DNA of 32,188 nucleotides from DATBGO01 sp050011895 (GCA_050011895.1 JBEKIF010000051.1:1-32188); one strand, 5' to 3'; positions 22,657 through 31,279 are shown, counted from the stretch's first letter. The notes: generated by a model not told the origin, from the sequence alone. Numbers and translations are program-made.

Positions 22657-23538
22657 ATGCGCGCTTCACCCGAACCACGTCGCGTCGACTTCCCCAGTGC
22701 CGGCCTGACCGTGGCGGCATATCGCTGGGATCCCGACGGCGCTCCGCGTGCCATCGTCCAGATCACCCACGGCATGGGCGAGCACGCCATCCGGTACGCC
22801 GGCCTGGCACAGGCGCTGAACGCGCGGGGAATAGTGGTCTACGCTCAGGACCAGCGCGGGCACGGGGCGACCGCACGGTCCGCGGACGAGCTTGGCCAGA
22901 TCGGCTCACAAGGCTGGACTGAGCTCATCAACGACATCGACCGGCTCAGCACCAGGGCCCGGCAAGAGCACCCCGCGGTCCCGCTGGTCCTGCTGGGCCA
23001 CAGCATGGGCTCCTTCGCGGTCCAGCAGTATCTCCTCGGCCATAGCCAGGACGTGAGTGCCGCCGTGCTGACCGGGACCGCGGTCCTCGACCTCCTGGAG
23101 CCAGCGCTGGACCTCGACGAGCCCATCGATCTCGCGATGTTCAACGCCCCGTTCCAGCCCGCGCGAACCGACTTCGACTGGCTCAGCCGCGACGAGGCCC
23201 AGGTGGACAAGTACGTCAGCGACCCTCGCTGCGGATTCGGGATCGACACGGCCGCGTCCAGGGAAATGTTCATGGCCGCCCGCCAGCTAGCCGACCGCGA
23301 CCGGATCGCGGGCATGCGCTCCGACCTGCCGATCTACATCGCGGTCGGCGAGCTGGATCCGGTCGGCGGACAGCTCGCTCTCGTCAATGCGCTCGTGGAC
23401 CGCTACACCTCGGCCGGGCTCACTGACGTCACGCTGAAGATCTATCCGCAAGCACGCCACGAGATCTTCAACGAGACCAACCGCGGCGAGGTCATCGATG
23501 ACCTGCTCACCTGGCTGGACCACAGGCTCGGCCCTTGA
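22657..23538 (+). CDS. Alpha/beta hydrolase, monoacylglycerol lipase / lysophospholipase type
   Basis: A 293-residue serine hydrolase. The oxyanion-hole region is ITHGMGEHAIRYAGLA, the nucleophile elbow is LLGHSMGSF with Ser116, the acid is probably the Asp in GELDPVGG, and the base the His in YPQARHEIFNE near the C-terminus. YAQDQRGHGAT is typical of Hydrolase_4 (monoglyceride lipase) members, which free fatty acid from monoacylglycerols or lysophospholipids. No signal peptide, so cytoplasmic or membrane-associated. The start has AAGGAG seven bases upstream; an ATG 99 bases earlier lacks support. All catalytic residues are present. It may belong functionally with the acyl-CoA dehydrogenase at 24901, but there is no operon link. 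Confidence 0.88.
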   Translation: MRASPEPRRVDFPSAGLTVAAYRWDPDGAPRAIVQITHGMGEHAIRYAGLAQALNARGIVVYAQDQRGHGATARSADELGQIGSQGWTELINDIDRLSTRARQEHPAVPLVLLGHSMGSFAVQQYLLGHSQDVSAAVLTGTAVLDLLEPALDLDEPIDLAMFNAPFQPARTDFDWLSRDEAQVDKYVSDPRCGFGIDTAASREMFMAARQLADRDRIAGMRSDLPIYIAVGELDPVGGQLALVNALVDRYTSAGLTDVTLKIYPQARHEIFNETNRGEVIDDLLTWLDHRLGP

Positions 23539-23640
23539 GGGGCTCCGCTGCCTCCGGTGGCCGAGGCCGGGACCCGCATCGCTGTCGACCGTAGCTGCCT
23601 GGCTCCCGGCGTGGTACGGCGTCCGGCGCCACCGCGTAGC

Positions 23641-24666
23641 TCAGAATCTGGTCCGAACGCCGTCCGCGACTTCCTCAGGGCTCCGATCGATCAATGCCTC
23701 TTCGTATAGGCGCTCGAAATAGGTGGCATCGCTGCGATACATCGGCTCCGGATTCGACCGGCTGAGTACCTTCAGCACAACGTGGTGTCCGTGCTCGCGC
23801 GCCTGCGGCCCGCCGCCGATCACGCCGAAGTTGAACGAGGTCAAATTCCAGGCCCTGAAGGCGGCGAGGACTTGGGAAAGCCCCTGCCCCAGCGCCCGGC
23901 TGTCCTCGTCGGTCAGCTCGGTCACATCAGCTGCCCCGGTCACCACGCCCCACACCTCGTGGAACCCGCTCGGCGCAAACGGGGTCAGCCACCCAACCCG
24001 GCCGGTGTGCCCCACCCATCGGGGACCGCCGACCTCCTGTTCGACCAGGGCCGCCCAGTAGGACCCATGCCTCTCCTGCCATGCTCTCGACTGCTCTACC
24101 AGAAAGCGCTGGCCGGTCAGGCCGTAAGCGTCGTGAACGGACTGCAGGTGGGGATGAACGAGCGAGGCACCCGAGGGCGGGAGGTAGTTGCCGTTTATGG
24201 AACTCCACAGGGCCGTCGGGTCCAGGCGCCGCACCGCCTGAGCATGGCGGACCATGGCGGCAAGGGCGTCCCCGATGATGGAAGGCGTTAGGTCATCCAG
24301 GTCGAGGAAGTGTCGCTCCGGGTCATAGATGCCGACCGCGCTGTGGGTCGCGTACGCCATGACATTGGGCACCACCACTGCCTTGCCAAGGCGGATGCGG
24401 CCCTCGGCGGTGAGTTCGGCGGGAAAAGGGAAGGTCGCCCTCTCGAGGTGCTCAATGTCGAATGGGCAAAAGGCGGGCTTCGCCGTGAGCTCAGTCAGGT
24501 CCGGCCGACTCCGGGGCTGGAGCTTCACCCCGGTGAGGATCCGCGCGCTCGCCCCCGTTAGCGGGTCCCGCCGCCAACGCAGCCGCACCCGGGTCCACGT
24601 CCCGCCAGCAGCCAGATCAGGCACTCTCGCCTCAAGTTCTCGTTCCTCGAAGTCGATCGCAACCAC
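23641..24666 (-). CDS. GalT-like (HIT superfamily) nucleotidyltransferase-like protein
   Basis: A 341-residue protein with the hallmark of galactose-1-phosphate uridylyltransferases, SLVHPHLQSVH (His171-Pro-His173-x-Gln175), where the second His is the nucleotidylated residue in GalT. Zinc-site cysteines are mostly lacking: only Cys67 in AFCPFD is seen. NYLPPSGASLVHPHLQ and FNFGVIGG fit divergent GalT-like proteins annotated across actinobacteria. Real galactose use cannot be claimed: no galK or galE is nearby. The start is a GTG with no SD; TAGGCT lies just before it, so it may be leaderless, though no good -35 is seen. It faces the lipase-like gene. Confidence 0.75.
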   Translation of the reverse strand: MVAIDFEERELEARVPDLAAGGTWTRVRLRWRRDPLTGASARILTGVKLQPRSRPDLTELTAKPAFCPFDIEHLERATFPFPAELTAEGRIRLGKAVVVPNVMAYATHSAVGIYDPERHFLDLDDLTPSIIGDALAAMVRHAQAVRRLDPTALWSSINGNYLPPSGASLVHPHLQSVHDAYGLTGQRFLVEQSRAWQERHGSYWAALVEQEVGGPRWVGHTGRVGWLTPFAPSGFHEVWGVVTGAADVTELTDEDSRALGQGLSQVLAAFRAWNLTSFNFGVIGGGPQAREHGHHVVLKVLSRSNPEPMYRSDATYFERLYEEALIDRSPEEVADGVRTRF

Positions 24667-24880
24667 CCGCAGAGCCTACCGGCGATCCTCCTTCCCCGTA
24701 GAGTCTGGCTGGGTCTGGCTCCGATAAGAACGGCCGCCGGGCAGTGCTGCGCTGGATGGCCGTTGCCTTTCGAACCGTCAAAGCGCAGGCCAGGCCGGTG
24801 ATCACCGCGCAGCGGCCCCGCCTTGCGGCCCTCGCGGCGCCAGCTTACGCTTCCTAACGTCGTTGATTATTTTCATACCT

Positions 24881-24892
24881 GTATATGTATAC
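24881..24892. promoter_or_regulatory. Short palindrome directly before the acyl-CoA dehydrogenase start
   Basis: GTATA-TG-TATAC lies in a rare AT-rich patch (about 24860-24892) just upstream of the CGGAG ribosome binding site and ATG at 24901. TTGATT at 24863 could be a -35 box. An operator or promoter is likely, but which boxes are used is unclear. Confidence 0.4.
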
Positions 24893-24900
24893 GGAGAAGC

Positions 24901-26046
24901 ATGCTCTTCAGCCCAGACCACGAGGCGTTCCGGCAGTCGGCGCGGGGCGTGCTGGAGCGCGAGATCCTGCCGCACGGGCAGGAGTGGGAGGAAGCCCAGA
25001 CCTTCCCCGCCCACCAGCTGTTCAAGGCTCTTGGGGCGGCCGGGCTGCTGGGCCTTGAGTACGACCCGGCGTACGGCGGCCAGGGCGCCGACCACTCGTA
25101 CACGGTCATCCTCGGCGAGGAACTCGGGCGGATGGGCTGCGCCGGGGTCGCGATGGCCGTCGCTGTGCAGAACGACATGGCTACCCCGTCCCTGCACAGC
25201 CACGGCAGCGACGAGCTGAAGCAGCGCTATCTTGCCCCGGCGCTGCGCGGCGAGATGGTGGCCGCCATCGCTGTCACCGAGCCCGACGCCGGGTCCGACG
25301 TGGCCCGCATCACTACCCGGGCCGTGCGCGATGGCAACGAGTGGGTCATCAACGGGTCGAAGCTCTATATCACCAACGGAACCCAGGCGGACTGGCTCTG
25401 CCTGCTGGCCCGGACCTCTGCCGAGGGCGGCTATCGAGGGCTGTCGCAGATCCTCTTCCCGACTTCCGCCCCCGGCTTCTCGGTCAGCCGGAAGCTGCGC
25501 AAGCTCGGCAACAACTGCTCCGACACCGCGGAGTTGTCCTTCACCGACGCGAGGGTGCCGGTGTCTCACACGATCGGCCAGGCTGGGCGCGGTTTCCAGC
25601 AGCAGATGAGGCAGTTCCAGAACGAGCGGATGATCGCCGCCTATATCGCCGTCGGCGCCATGGATGCCGCGCTCCGCCGTACTGCTGACTACCTTCGGGA
25701 CCGGCATACCTTCGGCCAGCCGCTGCTTTCCCGCCAGTATGTACAGTTCCGGCTGGCGGAGCTGGCCGCCGAGCTGGACATGCTGCGCCATTACAACTAC
25801 GCGTGCGCGGAGGCGCACCTGCGCGGCGAGGACACGACCCGGTTCGCGTCGATCGCCAAGCTGAAGGCCGGCCGCCTGCAACGGGAGGTCGCCGACACCT
25901 GCATGCAGTTTCACGGCGGGCTCGGATATATGGAGGAAGCTTGGGTGTCGCGCTTCTTCAGGGACAGCCGCCTGCTGTCGATCGGCGGCGGAGCCGATGA
26001 GGTGATGCTCCAGATCCTGGCGCGTCTGGACGGCTTCGCTGGCTGA
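24901..26046 (+). CDS. Acyl-CoA dehydrogenase (long-chain/isovaleryl-type active site)
   Basis: A 381-residue FAD enzyme of beta-oxidation or branched-chain breakdown that makes trans-2-enoyl-CoA. Signatures are AVTEPDAGSDVARITTRA (FAD/substrate), WVINGSKLYITNG and the C-terminal QFHGGLGYMEEAWVSRFFRD, quoted in part as GGLGYMEE. The usual medium-chain catalytic Glu near the C-terminus is absent: that stretch reads IGGGADEVM. The base is instead likely Glu242 in FQNERM, as in isovaleryl- and long-chain enzymes. The ATG at 24901 has CGGAG upstream. It precedes lutABC by 190 bases with a hairpin between, so it is probably a separate unit. Substrate length is not known. Confidence 0.88.
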   Translation: MLFSPDHEAFRQSARGVLEREILPHGQEWEEAQTFPAHQLFKALGAAGLLGLEYDPAYGGQGADHSYTVILGEELGRMGCAGVAMAVAVQNDMATPSLHSHGSDELKQRYLAPALRGEMVAAIAVTEPDAGSDVARITTRAVRDGNEWVINGSKLYITNGTQADWLCLLARTSAEGGYRGLSQILFPTSAPGFSVSRKLRKLGNNCSDTAELSFTDARVPVSHTIGQAGRGFQQQMRQFQNERMIAAYIAVGAMDAALRRTADYLRDRHTFGQPLLSRQYVQFRLAELAAELDMLRHYNYACAEAHLRGEDTTRFASIAKLKAGRLQREVADTCMQFHGGLGYMEEAWVSRFFRDSRLLSIGGGADEVMLQILARLDGFAG

Positions 26047-26166
26047 GCCACGCGCATCATGCTGCTCCTTGCTCCAGCACGGCGGTCCCTAAGCTGCGGC
26101 GGGTGATGCCGCGCCCGGCTGAGCGTAAGCTGACATTGATGTACGCCTTGGCACCTGTCGTGAAGC

Positions 26167-26188
26167 CCGGGCCGGACCACCGGCCCGG
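26167..26188 (+). terminator. 9-bp perfect stem-loop between the acyl-CoA dehydrogenase and lutA
   Basis: CCGGGCCGG and CCGGCCCGG pair perfectly around ACCA. It lies 120 bases after the dehydrogenase stop and 51 bases before lutA, so it could end the first transcript or sit in the lutA leader. Confidence 0.5.
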
Positions 26189-26239
26189 CCCGGTTCCGCC
26201 CGGGGCGGACTCGCCGGGCGTGGCCGGCGAAGCGGGCCG

Positions 26240-27013
26240 GTGACGGCGGTGCGGATCGCCTTGTTCGTGACCTGCCTGGCCGACACGCTGTTCCCGGAGG
26301 TGGGCAAGGCCACGGTGACCCTGCTGGAGCGGCTCGGGCACGAGGTGGTCTTCCCGCAGGGGCAGGCGTGCTGCGGCCAGATGCACATCAATACCGGTTA
26401 CCAGCGGGATGCGCTGCCGCTGGTGCGCCGTTACGCGGACGTATTCGACAGCTGCGACGCTGTGGTCATGCCGTCGGGGTCGTGCGCGGGCGCGGTCCGT
26501 CATCAGCACGCGATGGTCGCCCGGCGGTACGGGGACGAGCGGCTGGCCCGCGCGGCGCAGGCGGTGGCGGCCCGCAGCTACGAGCTGTCCGAGCTGCTGA
26601 CCGACGTCCTACGGGTTGAGGACGTCGGCGCCTATTACCCGCACCGCGTCACCTACCATCCGACCTGCCATTCGCTGCGGGTGCTGCGGGTCGGCGACAA
26701 GCCGCTGCGGCTGCTGCGCAACGTCGCCGGGCTCGAACTGGTCGAGCTCCCGGGCGCGGAGGTCTGCTGCGGGTTCGGCGGCACGTTCGCGGTCAAGAAC
26801 TCCGACACCTCCACCGCGATGCTGGCCGACAAGATGCGCAGCGTGCTGGACACCGGAGCCGAGGTGTGCACGGCCGGTGACAGCTCCTGCCTGATGCACA
26901 TCGGCGGCGGGCTGTCCCGGCTCAGGGCGGGGGTCCGGACCGTCCATCTGGCGCAGATCCTGGCCGCCACGCGGACGGGCCCGGCCGGCCCGGCGAGCGC
27001 GGGGGCTCCCTGA
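26240..27013 (+). CDS. lutA: Lactate utilisation protein A (Fe-S binding)
   Basis: A 257-residue cysteine-rich Fe-S protein of the LutABC lactate oxidation complex, which turns L-lactate to pyruvate at the cytoplasmic face. Two CCG-type motifs are visible: QACCGQMHINTG (Cys44-45) and EVCCGFGGTF near residue 178, with the extra cysteines in FVTCLAD (Cys12) and YHPTCHSLR and SSCLMH, as in LutA/GlpC-type domains. The length is normal. The start is a GTG with only a weak SD; another GTG three codons later is possible. It overlaps lutB by one base (TGATG). The order lutA-lutB-lutC is the standard operon. Confidence 0.92.
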   Translation: MTAVRIALFVTCLADTLFPEVGKATVTLLERLGHEVVFPQGQACCGQMHINTGYQRDALPLVRRYADVFDSCDAVVMPSGSCAGAVRHQHAMVARRYGDERLARAAQAVAARSYELSELLTDVLRVEDVGAYYPHRVTYHPTCHSLRVLRVGDKPLRLLRNVAGLELVELPGAEVCCGFGGTFAVKNSDTSTAMLADKMRSVLDTGAEVCTAGDSSCLMHIGGGLSRLRAGVRTVHLAQILAATRTGPAGPASAGAP

Positions 27014-28521
27014 TGACAACGTTCCTTGGCATGCCGCTGGCGCCGCCCGGGGTGGGGCACCTGCGCGGGACTGAGCCATTTCCGGTGGCGGCCCGCCGCG
27101 CCCTCGGCGACAGCCAGCTGCGGCGTAACCTGAGAAAGGCCACCACGACCATCCGGGCCAAGCGAGCGGCGGCCGTCGGCGAGCTGCCGGACTGGGAGCG
27201 GCTGCGCGACGCCGCCCAGGCCATCAAAGCAGAGACGATGGCCCACCTGGACAGCTACCTGGAGCAGCTGGAGGCCCGGGTCACCGAGCGGGGCGGGGTG
27301 GTGCACTGGGCCCGGGATGCTGCCGAGGCGAACCGGATCGTGGCCGGGCTGGTGCAGGCCACCGGGTCTACCGAGGTGGTCAAGGTCAAGTCGATGGTCA
27401 CCGACGAGATCGGACTCAACGACGCGCTGGCGGCCGATGGCATCACGGCCTACGAAACCGATCTCGCCGAGCTCATCATCCAGCTGGGCGAGGACCGGCC
27501 GTCGCACATCCTGGTGCCTGCCATCCACCGCAACCGGGCCGAGATCCGGGAGATCTTCCTGCGCGAGATGGGCGACGTTGACCCGGCCCTGACCGACGAC
27601 CCGCCGGCGCTGGCCGAGGCCGCGAGGCTGTACCTGAGGCGGAAGTTCCTGGCGGCACGGGTGGGAGTCAGCGGCGCCAATTTCGGCATAGCGCAGACCG
27701 GGACCCTATGCGTGGTGGAATCAGAGGGCAACGGCCGGATGTGCCTTACCCTGCCGGAAACCCTGATCACCGTGATGGGGATCGAGAAGCTGCTGCCGTC
27801 CTGGAACGATCTTGAGGTGTTCCTGCAGCTGCTGCCGCGCTCGTCCACCGGCGAGCGGATGAACCCGTACACCTCCATGTGGACCGGGGTCACGCCCGGC
27901 GACGGCCCGCAGCAGTTTCACCTGCTGCTCCTCGATAACGGGCGGACCGCGGCGCTCGCCGACCAGGTCGGGCGGGCGGCGCTGCACTGCATCCGGTGCT
28001 CGGCGTGCCTGAACGTATGCCCGGTTTACGAGCGCGCGGGCGGGCACGCCTACGGCTCCGTGTATCCGGGCCCGATAGGCGCCGTGCTCTCACCGCAGCT
28101 GACCGGCGTGCAGGACAACGCCACCCTGCCGTACGCCTCGTCACTATGCGGCGCCTGCTACGACGTGTGCCCCGTGAAGATCGACATCCCCTCGATCCTG
28201 GTGCACCTGCGGGCCCGGCACGTCGAGGAGGAGCGGCAACAACGGCGGCTGCCCAGCGGTGAGGCCATCACGATGGCCGCAGCCTCCTGGGTGATGGCCG
28301 ACAGCCGGAGATGGCAGGCCGCGCAGCGGGCAGCCTCCCAGGCCGGCCGGGTGCTGGGCCGAGGCGGCCGGATCCGACGGCTCCCGCCGCCGCTGTCGGC
28401 CTGGACGGCCGCCCGCGACGCGCCGGTCCCCGCGCCCGTAACGTTCCGGCAGTGGTGGCACCAAGAACACGGCGACCAGCCCCGGCACCGGAATCAGGCC
28501 GGGCGAGGAGATCAGGCATGA
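27013..28521 (+). CDS. lutB: Lactate utilisation protein B (Fe-S electron transfer)
   Basis: A 502-residue subunit with an N-terminal LUD-type domain and a C-terminal ferredoxin-like part. The two [4Fe-4S] motifs are CIRCSACLNVCPVYER and CGACYDVCPVKIDIP, at about residues 325-340 and 380-395. GVSGANFGIAQTGTL and LPRSSTGERMNPYTS are typical of LutB. It passes electrons from lactate oxidation onwards. The start overlaps the lutA stop by one base and its stop overlaps the lutC start by four (ATGA), so all three subunits are made in step. The last 60 residues are Arg/Pro-rich and variable. Nothing looks damaged. Confidence 0.93.
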   Translation: MTTFLGMPLAPPGVGHLRGTEPFPVAARRALGDSQLRRNLRKATTTIRAKRAAAVGELPDWERLRDAAQAIKAETMAHLDSYLEQLEARVTERGGVVHWARDAAEANRIVAGLVQATGSTEVVKVKSMVTDEIGLNDALAADGITAYETDLAELIIQLGEDRPSHILVPAIHRNRAEIREIFLREMGDVDPALTDDPPALAEAARLYLRRKFLAARVGVSGANFGIAQTGTLCVVESEGNGRMCLTLPETLITVMGIEKLLPSWNDLEVFLQLLPRSSTGERMNPYTSMWTGVTPGDGPQQFHLLLLDNGRTAALADQVGRAALHCIRCSACLNVCPVYERAGGHAYGSVYPGPIGAVLSPQLTGVQDNATLPYASSLCGACYDVCPVKIDIPSILVHLRARHVEEERQQRRLPSGEAITMAAASWVMADSRRWQAAQRAASQAGRVLGRGGRIRRLPPPLSAWTAARDAPVPAPVTFRQWWHQEHGDQPRHRNQAGRGDQA

Positions 28522-29231
28522 GCGCGCGCGAGGAGATGCTGGCCCGGATCCGGCGGGCCAACACCACGGCCGCGGGCCAGCCCGGCGCAGGCCAGCACGG
28601 GGCGGGCCAGCACGGGGCGGGCCAGGCAGGCCACGGCGATGGCAGCAGCGGCCCGGACGGCGAACCGGCCGCGACCCCGTACCGTACGCATGGTGACCGC
28701 GGGACCGCGCAGCTCATGGACCTGTTCGCCGGGCGCCTGACCGACTACAAGGCGCTCGTCCGGAGCACCAGCGCCGACCGGCTGGCCGCGGAGGTGGCCG
28801 CCGCCCTGACCCGCCGCCGCGCCCGGCGCGTTGTCGTCCCGGCCGGGCTGGACCTGCACGGCCTGGACGGCCTGCCACTCGAAGCCGAGCTGATCACCGA
28901 CGATGGCCTGGATGTCCGCGCGCTTGATGCCTGCGACGGCGCCGTCACCGGCGCGGCCGTGGCCATAGCCGAGACCGGCACGATCGTGCTGGACGGCTCG
29001 CCGGATCAGGGCAGGCGCGCGATCACCCTGGTGCCGGACTACCACCTGTGCATCGTCCGCGCCGAGCAGGTCGTGGAACTCGTCCCCGAAGCGATCACCC
29101 GGCTCTCGGCCAGCGCCGACCGGCCGCTGACCTGGATCAGCGGCCCGTCGGCTACCAGTGACATTGAGCTTGAACGGGTCGAAGGGGTGCACGGGCCCCG
29201 CACGCTCGAGGTCATCCTCGTCGAGCCGTAG
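28518..29231 (+). CDS. lutC: Lactate utilisation protein C
   Basis: A 237-residue LUD-domain protein, the third part of the lactate oxidation complex. The core carries RRVVVPAGL, GAAVAIAETGTIVLDGSPDQGRRA (key part AETGTIVLD), LVPDYHLCIVRAEQVVELVP and TWISGPSATSDIELERVEGVHGPR, quoted here by the motif GPSATSDIELERVEGVHGP. ATSDIE-x-x-R-V-x-G-V-H-G-P is the family hallmark. The N-terminus has a short Gly/Gln/His insert of pentapeptide repeats (GQHGA) at about residues 20-34, absent from the family core. The start (ATG at 28518, overlapping the lutB stop) has GAGGAG upstream. No regulator gene lies beside the operon. Confidence 0.92.
   Translation: MSAREEMLARIRRANTTAAGQPGAGQHGAGQHGAGQAGHGDGSSGPDGEPAATPYRTHGDRGTAQLMDLFAGRLTDYKALVRSTSADRLAAEVAAALTRRRARRVVVPAGLDLHGLDGLPLEAELITDDGLDVRALDACDGAVTGAAVAIAETGTIVLDGSPDQGRRAITLVPDYHLCIVRAEQVVELVPEAITRLSASADRPLTWISGPSATSDIELERVEGVHGPRTLEVILVEP
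28575..28619 (+). repeat. 15-bp tandem repeat inside lutC
   Basis: Three units of GGCCAGCACGGGGCG type (first one varied, the last two identical) encode GQPGA, GQHGA, GQHGA. The unit length keeps the frame, so slippage would only change a flexible insert near the LutC N-terminus. Confidence 0.8.
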
Positions 29232-29690
29232 CCGCATCCCGTTCACGAGCCCGCGCTGGCCACAGGTGATCCCGCGGGTCGGCAGTCTCGGCTCGCGGGC
29301 CCGCTACGCTATCCGGTTCGCGGCAACTGAGCATCGCCGCCGTTCGTCCGGCCCGGCCGTTCCGCAACAGCAGGCTGGGACCGCCGTCGGACCGCGAGGA
29401 GACATCCATCTGACACCCGGGCGCCTATTCAACGAAACGTCCCGCCGAGCCGCCTTCAGCGGCGCTATTTAGCTGCCTGGGGCTAGACATCTGGGCTTGT
29501 TTGGCATCACTCTGAACAGCGTGGGGTGATTGGCTGGTTCAGTTTCGTGCCTGGCGCCGAGGGCGGCCGGGAGCAGCTTCCGGGGGGCGTGGTACGTGAT
29601 CGCTGGCAGATTACGGTGGATAAGTGGGGGGCGGGCGATGGGGTCATGGAGGTAGGGTGGAATTTCCGTGGCCGGGTGCGAGGGTCGGAG
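29232..29690 (+). other. 459-base gap between lutC and the sigma factor gene
   Basis: No convincing gene is seen. A small stem GCCGC-CTTCA-GCGGC at 29449-29463 is followed by GCTATTT and may end the lutABC transcript. Frames open through here (one starts at 29526) would extend the sigma factor by 55 residues that do not resemble its family. No clear promoter boxes for the sigma gene were found. Confidence 0.5.
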
Positions 29691-30281
29691 ATGACAGCTG
29701 CTGAATCCGGCGATGTGGCCGGGCGCCATGTGCACGTGCCCGAGACCTTGGCGGCGGGCGTCGTGCGGGGCCTGGCTGCGGCTGACGGGGATGCCGACAG
29801 CGCAGTCACTGCCCTGTATACAGGACACTACCGAACGCTAGTGCGGCTCGCTGAACTGCTACTATGCGATCTGGCGACCGCGGAGGAAGTAGTGCAGGAG
29901 TCATTCGTCGCGATGCACGGCCGCTGGCGCCGGCTCGGCGACCGCGAGATGGCATTGTCGTATCTGCGGAAGTCTGTGGTCAACCGGTCTCGTTCCGTGC
30001 TGCTGCAGCGCGCGCTCGTTGACCGGTCCGCGCCGCAGTCACCGCCGGATGTGCGCAGCGCCGAGCCGGGTGCGGTCGCGCCGCTGGAGCGTTCGGCGGT
30101 GGTCGCCGCGCTGGGTGCGCTTCCGCCGCGGCAACGCGAGGCGCTCGTGCTGCGGTATTACGGGGACATGTCAGAGGCTCAGATCGCCTCGACGATGGGC
30201 ATCAGCAAGGCTGCCGTCCAGAGGCACACCGACCTGGCCAGGTCAGCGCTTCGTGCCGTGCTGGAGTGCGGGGGGCCATGA
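29691..30281 (+). CDS. ECF RNA polymerase sigma factor, SigE-like actinobacterial group
   Basis: A 196-residue sigma-70 family protein. Region 2 is seen as ALYTGHYRTLVRLAELLLCD followed by ATAEEVVQESFVAMHGRW and YLRKSVVNRSRS; region 4 as LPPRQREALVLRYYGDMSE, then AQIASTMGISKAAVQRHTD, a helix-turn-helix. It steers RNA polymerase to special promoters, usually under stress. The ATG at 29691 with GAGGG upstream gives a normal length for the group; an earlier ATG at 29646 or 29526 is possible. Its stop overlaps the next start by four bases (ATGA), so it is co-translated with the membrane protein, which may be its control partner although no anti-sigma zinc motif is seen there. Confidence 0.9.
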   Translation: MTAAESGDVAGRHVHVPETLAAGVVRGLAAADGDADSAVTALYTGHYRTLVRLAELLLCDLATAEEVVQESFVAMHGRWRRLGDREMALSYLRKSVVNRSRSVLLQRALVDRSAPQSPPDVRSAEPGAVAPLERSAVVAALGALPPRQREALVLRYYGDMSEAQIASTMGISKAAVQRHTDLARSALRAVLECGGP

Positions 30282-31279
30282 GCCCGAGCGATCGTGACTA
30301 TGACGAGTTCCTGCGCCGGACGCTACATGTGGCGGCGGATTGGGTGGAGCCCGCTGAAGATGGCCTGGAGCGGATCCGCGCCCGGCTGACCACCCCGTAC
30401 CCGTTGCCCCTCGCCTGGGTGATGGCGGCGTATTCGAAGGTGGCCTGGCGCGCCCGGGGTGCGGTGCAGCGCGTCTTCGCGGAGGTGCAAAGCTGGCGCG
30501 GCCCTGCGATCGAGCATTCCCGGTCGGCGCTGCCCCCGCGGCTGCGCCATCCGGCTGTGCTGGCCATTGCCGGTCTCCTCGCCGCAGCGGGCGTTTTGCT
30601 GCTTATTGCGCTGCCACCACAGGCGATTCCGCCTGCCCCGGTCGTGCTGCATCTCAACGGGCCCGGTTCTGCGGGGGGCGCCTCAGGGGCAGGGCTGAAC
30701 GGTCAAGGCACGCATCTGTCCCCAGCCGACGGGGGCGTCACCGCCCTCGGGCCTGTCAAGCAGAGTCAGAGCCACGCGGCCCCGGCCGGCTGCGCGGCAT
30801 CGGCATCCGCTTTCGCCAGCCCCGCGACAAGCCGCACTGCGAGCCTGAGCTTGCCGGCCCGCCCGGCGCCGTACCTGACCCCCCCGAGCCTGGTCCCCCC
30901 GGACCTGACCACCCTGGCAGGCCCGGCCGCCAGCGCGAACCCGATTGGCTGCCGGAGCCAGACCCCCAGCAGCACGCCGGGCGTGACTCCCTCCTCGGCC
31001 CGCCCGACCCCCAGCACCACGCCGAGCGTGACCCCCCCGGCCAGCCCGACCCCCAGCGGCACGCCGACTGTGACCCCCCCGGCCAGCCCGACCCCCAGCA
31101 GGTCGCCAAGCCCGACCCCCAGCGGCTCGCCGAGCCCGACCCCCAGCGGCTCGCCGAGCCCGACCCCCAGCGGCTCGCCGAGCGTGACCTCTTCGGCAAG
31201 CCCGGCCGCCAGCGCGAGCCCGGCCGCCAGCGCGAGCCCGGCCGCCAGCGCGAACCCGGCCGCCAGCGCGAGCCCGTGA
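30278..31279 (+). CDS. Single-pass membrane protein with repetitive Pro/Ser/Thr-rich outer tail, paired with the sigma factor
   Basis: A 333-residue protein. Residues 1-90 are a soluble, Arg-rich inner part (EFLRRTLHVAADWVEPAEDG) that could contact the sigma factor; residues about 93-112 form one membrane helix; the rest, about 220 residues, is low-complexity. The tail contains four tandem SPTPSGSP octapeptides and four SPAASA-type hexapeptides, like cell-wall-spanning stalks. No HxxxCxxC zinc motif of classical anti-sigma factors is present, so the partner role is inferred from the four-base overlap with the sigma gene and from similar layouts known in actinobacteria. The final part ends directly in the repeats with no anchor. 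The repeats may vary in number between strains. Confidence 0.8.
   Translation: MSPSDRDYDEFLRRTLHVAADWVEPAEDGLERIRARLTTPYPLPLAWVMAAYSKVAWRARGAVQRVFAEVQSWRGPAIEHSRSALPPRLRHPAVLAIAGLLAAAGVLLLIALPPQAIPPAPVVLHLNGPGSAGGASGAGLNGQGTHLSPADGGVTALGPVKQSQSHAAPAGCAASASAFASPATSRTASLSLPARPAPYLTPPSLVPPDLTTLAGPAASANPIGCRSQTPSSTPGVTPSSARPTPSTTPSVTPPASPTPSGTPTVTPPASPTPSRSPSPTPSGSPSPTPSGSPSPTPSGSPSVTSSASPAASASPAASASPAASANPAASASP
31085..31276 (+). repeat. 24-bp and 18-bp tandem repeats encoding SPTPSGSP and SPAASA units
   Basis: Four 24-base units (31085-31180, the last three identical at DNA level) are followed by four 18-base units (31199-31270, the last with one base changed). Both unit lengths are multiples of three, so slippage keeps the frame. 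They code for the end of the membrane protein's outer tail. Confidence 0.9.

Noticed and set aside
23740..23775. CCGG-TCGAAT-CCGG on the minus strand, also T-arm-like
   Set aside because: It lies inside the GalT-like coding sequence and no cloverleaf can be drawn around it.
24760..24785. GGTTCGAAA on the minus strand resembling a tRNA T-loop
   Set aside because: Flanking bases do not pair as a T-arm and no acceptor or anticodon arm fits nearby.
29526..29690. Longer N-terminus for the sigma factor
   Set aside because: The extra 55 residues do not look like sigma region 1/2 and the ATG at 29691 gives the usual length; not fully excluded.
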